From NCBI GenBank assembly GCA_022605405.1, contig JABYQQ010000003.1, forward strand, positions 1,302,001 through 1,366,000: DNA of 64,000 nucleotides, given 5' to 3'. The translations under genes were made by a program, and so were the position numbers. Numbering within the stretch: the stretch's first letter is position 1; every line of letters starts with the position of its first letter. Of the stretch, positions 54,911-64,000 are shown one piece after another. The notes under the pieces are model-generated. The model was not told the DNA's origin and did not search any database. It worked only from the letters and a program-made list of their open reading frames with translations. This stretch comes from Earliella scabrosa (lineage: Eukaryota > Basidiomycota > Agaricomycetes > Polyporales > Polyporaceae).

Positions 54911-56156
54911 ATGTCCGACCAGACTTACCCTCCGGCTCTTGAGGCAGCCTTTCGGCGCATGGTCCTCGACATCATGAACTCTTCCATCTCGGACGACACT
55001 CTGAGACGCCGGTATAACACCTACCTCGCCATATTGGACCACCCCGACAATGCGGAATACCACCTACTCATGAACGAACAAGAACGCCCCAGCATCTACG
55101 GGGCGTCTTTCTTCCAGGGCAGGACCGAGGACGTGTTCCACTTGACGCGCAGCTCTGCTTCGACGTTCGGAGCGGCTCGCGGCTCGCGCTACGTATGCGC
55201 TGCAGTCGTCGTACACGGATGGGTGGCCGGCGGAGCACCTCCGTTCGGGAAGACAGCGCGGAGGAGCATCGGGCGGGCACTGCATGGCCTTGCACGTCGA
55301 TGGGTACATGCTATGCTTCAATTGATCTGTATAAAGCACTCTCCGCCTTCGCACCATACCGATTACTGACAAGGCAAACAGGTCTCTACCGCGACGCTGA
55401 TCTGAGCAGTTTCGGCTCGAAACCCTCGAGTCACCCGAGTAGCACTGATGATGATCGCGAGCGCAAGGCGAATGCGTTTGACGTGAGTATGACTAGTCTG
55501 GCTGCTCCAATGCAAGTGCTCACGGCATATGGCTGTAGGTTATGGTACGAGACGGATTTACTTGCCCTGTGACTGGGCAAACACCGTCCAAGGGCGGTGC
55601 CGCCCTAGTACCAGTTCCCATCCTCCAGAAACCTGTCGCCCGAAGCACGGTGCGATCCGTATACCCGAGTCAGTGCTGTTGTCCGGCTGACTCTTTCCGT
55701 GATATTCGAACAGGACGACGCCTTCCACGCGCGTTGTATAGACTTGTTGACACACGTCTGCCAGTGTACCGATACAACGTTTAACGTCATAAGCCCGCGC
55801 AATACGCTCCTGCTGGAGTCGAGCCTTGAATATCAATTCGAAATTGGGGGTTTCATATTTGTGGCCACTCAGGTAGTCAATTCCACACACCCGTGACTGT
55901 TTGGCTGACTGCGCAACGGCAGGTACCAGACCGGTACAAAATCGTCCCTACTCGGTCCACGGACCACTTCATGAACAAGCTGAAAACCCAATGGAACAAT
56001 GATGGCTATGTCACCTTCACCGACCATACCCGCAAACCTGGCGCGAGCACACCCCTTCCCAGCGCAGAGCTCCTGCGAGCGCACGCGATGCTCACGACGG
56101 TGCTTAGAGGCACCGTCCTCCTCTCTGAGGAAGACCAGTACAAGTATTTCGGGTAG
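54911..56156 (+). CDS. HNH-like (HNH_2-type) protein, right copy
   Basis: Paralogue of the gene at 32599, starting MSDQTYPPALEAAFRRMVLD with the same exon order. Core: VMVRDGFTCPVTGQ, then VPVPILQK where the family has an AHI-type His (Pro here), then FNVISPRNTLLLESSLEYQF (Gln/Glu/Tyr where a His is expected) and FIFVATQVPDRYKIVPTRST. An apparent frameshift near 55650-55715 disappears if the GTGCGA...AACAG intron is removed, as in the left copy. The frame ends YKYFG at 56156. Conservation of frame and introns in both copies suggests selection on a non-catalytic or altered function. The gene is convergent with the kinase gene (378 bp). Confidence 0.6.
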
Positions 56157-56400
56157 AGCTTTGGGGAGGCGAGACCGACAATGGTGGATCGCTGCAAGCT
56201 TTCGCCAGCCTTGCGGTGCGACCTGTCGGACAATTTCTGGTTGTTTCTAATGAATGTGCCACACTCATGTGCCTAGCGACATGAGCGAGTGAAGCAATGT
56301 AAAAGTATGGCATTCTACTACACGGATAGATGATGATGTATAGATCCTACATCGCGCGTCATTACTGCGAAGATGTCCGATGGATTTGAAAACATGGGGT

Positions 56401-56603
56401 GATAGGATAGGTCCGTGGAGCTACATAGCAATGTGTGCGTACTCATACAGCATGTGTCAGGTCATGACCGCGCCTGCTTGGATTCTGCGGACGAGAAGAG
56501 AAGAATCAGCACAACGCTTCATAGTCGTCAGACTTCAACCTCGAAGCACGGCGCACTCACGCGACATCGTCCGGCTCGCCGTCCGAACCAAATCAGCGCT
56601 CAT
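56401..56603 (-). repeat. Copy 4 (parent) of the kinase 3'-end repeat
   Basis: Contains the real C-terminus and stop of the kinase gene (stop at 56535-56537). The other three copies (32055, 34088, 54400) derive from this region or a shared ancestor. Confidence 0.7.
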
Positions 56604-58638
56604 ATGCGCTGTGCGACCCAGGACCGCCCCAAACGACCTCTTGCGTGCGCTCGTCGATGTCGGCGTCGGCGGCTGCGCGCCCGCGTCCGCCTTCTCCTTC
56701 TCGGTCTCCGACGCGTCCACTTTCCCCGCGAGTTTCCGCCACAGCTTCCCAGGCTGCAGCCTCAGGGACGCACCTGGGGGCGGTGTGGAGGGCGACAGGG
56801 GCGAGCTCGACGATGACGTTGCCGACGCCGAGGACCGGGAGGACGTCGCGGGCGAGGAGGACGGTGCTGGTCCGGTCGTAGACGCAAGAGAGGGCACGTT
56901 CAGCGTCGCGAACTGCGCGCTCTTGGGTGAAACGCCGACTGGGATCCCGTTCGCGTCTGTTCCATGCGCGTGGTCTTGGTCCTGGTCGCGATCCGTGTCA
57001 GAGGACTCCGACTCGCCCGGCACTTCTTGCACGATGACCTCCTGTATCGAGTGCACGGTGGAGGAGCGGGGCTCGTCGTGCGACTGCCCTCGCGAGTGGT
57101 GGCGCGAGTGGTGAGAGTGCAGGGACTGGTGCGACCCGGAACGGCTATGCGAGTGCCAGCTCCGTCCCCCTGCGCTCCGGTGTTGCCGTTCTCGAATCTT
57201 CGCCACGTACGACTCTGCGTCGCTCTTCCCATCGATACGAACGTGCTCATCGGGAGCATCTCCGCTGCCCTCTGGCTCGCCACGGTCCTCGTCTCCACTT
57301 CCGTCCTCCATCTCAAACACGCCGTCCTGTGGAAGAAGGTTCATTGGGCGCCGGTGATGGCTGTAGACAGACGTCGTGGGCGACGCAGGCAAGCTGAGCG
57401 AGAAGTCCCAGCTCTCCATCGTGGCATGTGTCAAGATCGAAGGCTGCTTCCTGCGTTCCTGGCGCTGCGTCAGCGGCGGCAGGCCCTTCAGGATCGTGCT
57501 GCACAGATAGCTCGGCTTCCGCGCGCCCCGGAAGAAACTCATCTGGAGCAGCTCCGACGCGCTCGGCCGCTTCGACGGGTCCTTGCACAGACACATCGCC
57601 ACAATCTCCGCGAACGCGCTCGAGTACCGGTGGGGCCCGCCGTTCCGCTCGAGCTGCGGCGGCGCCTCCGTGACGGTCTTGACGAGCACCTGGTGCGGGT
57701 TCAATCGGGAGCGCGGCGCGCGGCCCTGCGCGAGCTCGATCGCGGTGATCCCGAACGACCAGATGTCCGCGGACGCGTCGTACTGCTTCCCGTTGATCAC
57801 TTCGGGTGCCATCCAACACGGGGTGCCGACGAAGGACTTGCGCTTGCCTAGAATGGACGGTCGTTGCGGCGCTGCGGGGGCGGCAGCGCTTCGCTGGTGG
57901 TTACTGGGTCGAGAAGAGGAATCGAAGTTGACGGTACGGGGCTTGTTGGAAGGTCCCGCCTGCGAGGTCTCAGAGTCCCACAAGAAGGCCGCGACGCCCA
58001 GGTCTCCAAGGAGCACAGTTCCGTCGTCGTCTATGAGCAGGTTAGCCGCCTTTACGTCGCGATGAATCAGCCCATTGATGTGGAAATAGCTACAGTCGGT
58101 ATTCATGAGCGGGAACAAGAAGGTGATAGCTCCGGACGTGCTTACTTGAGCCCTTGTAACGCCTGGTTGAGGATACAGCGGATGACCTCCTCCTCAAGTC
58201 CGCCGGGCCATGCATACCGCATGACATCTGCAATACTCCCTGCGTTCATAAGTCGCATAGCGATGTAGAGCTTGTGGCCGTCAACCCAGGTGCCACGGAC
58301 GCGGAGGACGTTAGGATGCTTGGAGAGAGACATAAGTTGGGTTTCGTTCTGTAAGAGGCGGAGAGCACTGGGTGGGAGGCGATCGAGGTCGAGGACTTTC
58401 AGGGCGCATGGAATGGGAGACCCTCCATCCGAAGGCTGGTACTTGGCAGCATACACGATAGAAGACGCGCCGAAGCCAATGGGAAGCCCGATCGTATAGT
58501 CGGACGAGTTGTTACTGGGATGCGTACTCAACTTCGGAGAGAAGCATAGGAGCTAGATACAACGCACCTGTAAAGTTGCCACTCATCCTCCACAGCCCCG
58601 ATAAACTTCCGGGATAGTGAACTTGCCACCGCGTTCAT
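56535..58638 (-). CDS. STE20-family Ser/Thr kinase, FRAY/OSR1-like
   Basis: Exon 1 (58568-58638) encodes MNAVASSLSRKFIGAVEDEW; an intron 58515-58567 joins to NNSSDYTIGLPIGFGASSIV, the Gly-loop. The catalytic Lys is in PCALKVLDL, followed by LLQNETQLMSLSKHPNVLRV and the catalytic loop LIHRDVKAANLLI (split by an intron before YFHING). The metal motif is DLG in place of DFG (LLGDLGVAAFLWD). The activation segment is KSFVGTPCWMAPEVI; the C-lobe includes DIWSFGITAIELAQG and FFRGARKPSY. All catalytic residues are present. The C-terminal 270 residues are Ser/His/Arg-rich and disordered. OSR1/SPAK-type kinases act in ion and stress signalling in animals; the fungal role is less clear. Confidence 0.9.
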
Positions 58639-58905
58639 GGTTGCTCCTGGTTAGACTGGGTTGGGAGGCGGCGCCGGGTATATAGGGAAAGAGATGTACG
58701 GCAGAATTGCAGAAGGGAGGCTTAGAATAGACTGAGACTATGTCAGTCGTAAGCAGGAAACACAGGGCCAAGAATAGCGCTGAAAGAATAGGACTGAATG
58801 TGCAAGATATTCAGGGAGCCAGAAGTAGCGGTCGTGGGGCGCACATGTGCGGAGGTGGTGGAAAGAAAGCAACAGACGGCCATGGATGATCAGCCACACG
58901 CAACA
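58639..58905 (-). promoter_or_regulatory. Kinase gene promoter, duplicated in inverted form at 54060
   Basis: The CCTATATACCC TATA-like motif (58676-58686 on the minus strand) is about 40 bp upstream of the ATG and is kept in the inverted fragment. Confidence 0.5.
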
Positions 58906-59200
58906 CAGTGGCCGGTCGGCTTTTCCGCCCTTGGCGCTGTTTCTCCTGTTCTGGCGGTGGCTCACTGATGGCTTGGATTACGAACATCCGCCGCTGGCCC
59001 GCACGGATGATCATTCCCAAGTCGCAATTAGGGTACATACGTGCCCTTCGCCGTGAAAGGACGGTCGCGCGTGGTGAGGGTGTCGATGAGGTCAACGTCG
59101 CTAGCCAAGAGGACGCCCCACATTCCGGACCGGACTGGGGTCTTCGCGGCCACGCAGCCCATATTTGGGGCGTCGTAGCCTTGTGATTCTCACCCATTGT
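58906..59200 (-). other. Possible small gene or gene fragment, unidentified
   Basis: On the minus strand one frame reads GMWGVLLASDVDLIDTLTTR and RDRPFTAKGT, which looks like real protein, followed by a GTATGT...CAG intron and a Glu/Gln/Arg-rich exon. No start or family can be assigned. It may be a decayed remnant. Confidence 0.25.
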
Positions 59201-59876
59201 CTCGGTCCATTCCTTCTGATTTGACCACTCAACGCCTACCGAACATGTAGCGCCTAGCTATGTAGTCGTGCTGTGCATGACGCCTGCAGCTGCTAAGACG
59301 GTACACTCCGCGACGCGCCCAAGTGGGTTGATATAGGAGTGAATACAGTCCTTTGGGCTGCTTCGTGCCTCCTTTGTATTGCAGGCACAAACAAGGTTAC
59401 CACACACCACCGAGGGAAACGCCTTGAAATATCTTCCTTTCTGTCCTGGGTAACTGTATGCCAGAGAATGTTATGTGCCGTACCTATCTTAGGCGACAAA
59501 TGGGGATCGAAAGTGTTTCTGGAACGGTACCGCGCTAGACCGCAGCATGACGAGCACCTTACCAGCCAACCGTCGCAATGAATACCATGGCGCTGAGTGA
59601 TGTGTGAACGGGAGAAGGGGCTTATGGTAATATGGCCTCACGCGGCCGTGTTAAGTATATCAGCTCACAAGCAACTGTCATGCTCAAGCTCAAGCTCCCG
59701 CGGCGCCTGAAGCTTTCGAAGGCGTGAAGAGCGCTAGCGTATAGCCGCCGACGACTTGGGTTTATCAGATAAGTCAGTTGGACCTCCACATCGTCGACGT
59801 CGCTGACGCGCTGACGAAGAAAGCCAAATCATGGAGTGACAATCAGGAGCTCAAGCGCTCAAGATCCTGCCGATGA
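59201..59876. other. Intergenic sequence left of the inverted-repeat element
   Basis: About 680 bp. No gene, RNA or repeat is recognised. Confidence 0.4.
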
Positions 59877-60857
59877 CTAGTCAGTCCCGGTGAAAAATGC
59901 CTCCGCCACCCTCCGCCAATATCTGCAAATTTCTGCAGTGGCCTATCGCGGCGGAGAATGGCAGAAAAACGTGCAATGGCGCAGATGAGATCTGTGCTAT
60001 TCTGCCACCGTCTGCATCTCTCCGCCAGCCTGTCAATCCTTCTGCCAATTTCCGCCACGGTAGGTTTACGGGCGCACTTGGTTCTCATCGCATTTGGTAG
60101 GGCGTACGTCGGCTGGTATTCCCAAATTTAGCTACGTATACGGTACATCGCGGCCGACGTCTGCGCCTATCGCGCCCCGCCCCTCCTATGCCCTCTGCCC
60201 TCGTCCACGCCCCGCCCCGCTCCCTGCCTCGCCGCGCGCCCGCCGTTCCCGCCCTCTTGCCTCTGTGTCTCAACGGCTCGTCGTCGTCTCCCTCCAGGGC
60301 CCCCTCCCAACACCGTGCCATGCCACCTGCAACTCATGCCTGCACCCGCCCCGTCCATCCCCGCCCATCCCCGCCCCGTCCCCATCTCCCTACTATCGCT
60401 CTCCTAATACAATCAATGATTTATACTTATAGAGGAGTGCTCACCTAATATATGCGGCTGACAGGGCGAGGGAACATTAGTGGGAGGACGGTAGAGCAAG
60501 ATGATGGTAATAGTGAAAGAAGCGAGAGGAGGGCGACGGCGCGCGTGCACATATGTAGCAAGTCCGCGCGCGATGACATCATCATCGTGCTCGAGACAGT
60601 GTCAGAGCACGGGCGCTCGTCATTGGGTTTGTCTTGAGGGAGCAGGTCAATGGCCAGGACATGTCAAACGAGCGAGCGTTAGAGCCAAGTCAGAGCAAAA
60701 CGAGCGTCAACTTACTTGTCTTGTCTCACGTTTGCACGAAGTTCTGACGCCCCCGCATCCACCGGCGGAAATTGGCAGATAGTTTGACATCTGGCCTATC
60801 GTGGCAGATAGCGGCGGAGGGGCGCAGACGGATTTTTCACCGGGAGTCAGTCCTAGT
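59877..60857. mobile_element. Non-autonomous element with long inverted terminal repeats
   Basis: About 980 bp. The left end CCCGGTGAAAAAT (from 59887) is matched in reverse at the right end (ATTTTTCACCGGG to 60844). Both ends carry sub-terminal CTCCGCC, ATCTGCC and CTGCCAATTTCCGCC motifs over about 190 bp. CTAGT flanks both sides (59877-59881 and 60853-60857), a candidate target-site duplication. No transposase frame is present inside, so it would depend on an enzyme from elsewhere. The superfamily is not assigned. Confidence 0.65.
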
Positions 60858-61631
60858 AGGAACGGAGTCCGATCGCATTGCGTATGCACGAGTCAACCAC
60901 AGCCCGCCACAGTCACAACTTACTCCAACAGCCGTGTCTGCAGAGGTAACGTGCAGTGCACGAGTACGCTAGATGCGAGCATGGCGGAACAGCCGTTCCG
61001 CTGCGCACCATGAGCCGTTCGGCGAGAATGACCAGACGCGTTCGGACGATGTGAGGAAGAGTTTCGGGGGCTTTGCACATCCGGCTAAATATTGAGAATA
61101 GGGATGGTGAGTCGGGGCAAGTACTTGCGGGCCAATCGAGCACTGGGGTCCATGTGCAAGTGACTCGAGGAACAACCGATGAGCAGGAACGACAGAGGGT
61201 GGAGAGACGATCACCGATCGCGTCGCAGAGGTTGAAGGGGTCAGAGCGAGGCCCTGGTCGCTGGGATCACGGGTGAGTCGCTGGATGAGTGCAATGTGCG
61301 CATGTAGAAGGGTGCTGTGAGAGAGACGGCGAATTCTGTGCTTCGGGGCGAGACGGAGGAGGGCTGGACGCGCGGGGAGGCGAAGCAGGCGCAGGCTGGC
61401 CACGTTTACGTAAAAGGAGCCATTGGAGGCGGGGCGGCAATTCCCCGGGCTAATCGCTGGGCGGTGATTGGCTGGAGGGGCCGCGATAAGGGCTGGCCGC
61501 ACAAGGGGCGCTGATGTAAGGCCCAGCGGTGGATGGACTCGGGTCGGGCGAGCGAGGTTGATATCTCTCTGAGCTGCCACATCGCTGCACCAGCCCTCGG
61601 TGCTTCCTCTCCTTTCTCTCCCATCCCTTAC
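60858..61631. other. Upstream region of the SRPK gene
   Basis: 774 bp. A long reverse frame (60969-61664) lacks any family character and is not called as a gene. It should include the kinase promoter and 5' UTR. Confidence 0.4.

Positions 61632-64000
<2,369 letters not shown>

Larger units (their letters stand above)
54400..57765. repeat. Right copy of the segmental duplication
   Basis: Counterpart of 32055-35505: kinase 3'-end repeat, shared upstream block, HNH-like gene, and the 3' two-thirds of the intact kinase gene. Confidence 0.8.

Noticed and set aside
55640..55715. Apparent frameshift in the right HNH-like gene
   Set aside because: A GTGCGA...AACAG intron at the same place as in the left copy restores the frame.

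Overview
The window is fungal nuclear DNA, almost certainly from an agaricomycete-type basidiomycete. The genes are dense, with many GT-AG introns of about 50-60 nt. Conserved eukaryotic housekeeping genes sit as closely spaced divergent and convergent pairs. Accessory genes include an MLKL-like N-terminal helical domain joined to a kinase fold, a combination I associate with mushroom-forming fungi. Species cannot be named from the sequence alone.

The first 31.6 kb is an ordered conserved block: a 5'-truncated TauD-type dioxygenase; MTQ2 (release-factor methyltransferase) divergent from ALG10 (last glucosyltransferase of lipid-linked oligosaccharide assembly); a Ser-rich coiled-coil protein; the kinetochore scaffold Spc7/KNL1 divergent from a kinesin-6; the co-chaperone SGT2 divergent from PRP19; an RTA1-like membrane protein; a NUDIX hydrolase with a C-terminal membrane anchor; a PIF1 helicase fused to an RNase H1-type hybrid-binding domain; and an F-BAR/RhoGAP protein. 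The mitotic pair Spc7/kinesin-6 shares one 279-bp promoter.

From 32 to 58.6 kb the window is accessory and rearranged. A segment holding an HNH-like gene followed tail-to-tail by a STE20/FRAY-type kinase gene occurs twice. In the left copy (about 32.05-35.5 kb) the kinase is a decayed, 5'-truncated remnant; in the right copy (about 54.4-58.6 kb) it is intact. Fragments of both ends of the kinase gene are also scattered next to the HNH-like genes. Between the two copies lies a gene with an MLKL-like N-terminal region and a pseudokinase domain. It is cut in two by a 13,255-bp LTR retrotransposon (37584-50838) flanked by a 4-bp CCGA duplication.

The retrotransposon is the most unusual object here. 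Its LTRs (1,005 bp each) look identical. Gag-protease and a Ty3/gypsy pol lie on the minus strand, with a G GGT TTT slippery heptamer in the correct frame for -1 frameshifting. Between pol and the 3' LTR it carries a roughly 4.4-kb block with three further genes on the opposite strand. Two of them contain introns, the block has its own TATA-like and AATAAA signals, and it is bounded by two exact 15-nt copies of the polypurine-tract motif. I do not recognise any of the three proteins.

The last 5 kb holds an unassigned possible gene fragment, a roughly 1-kb element with inverted terminal repeats, and the 5' part of an SR-protein kinase (SRPK) gene that runs off the window.
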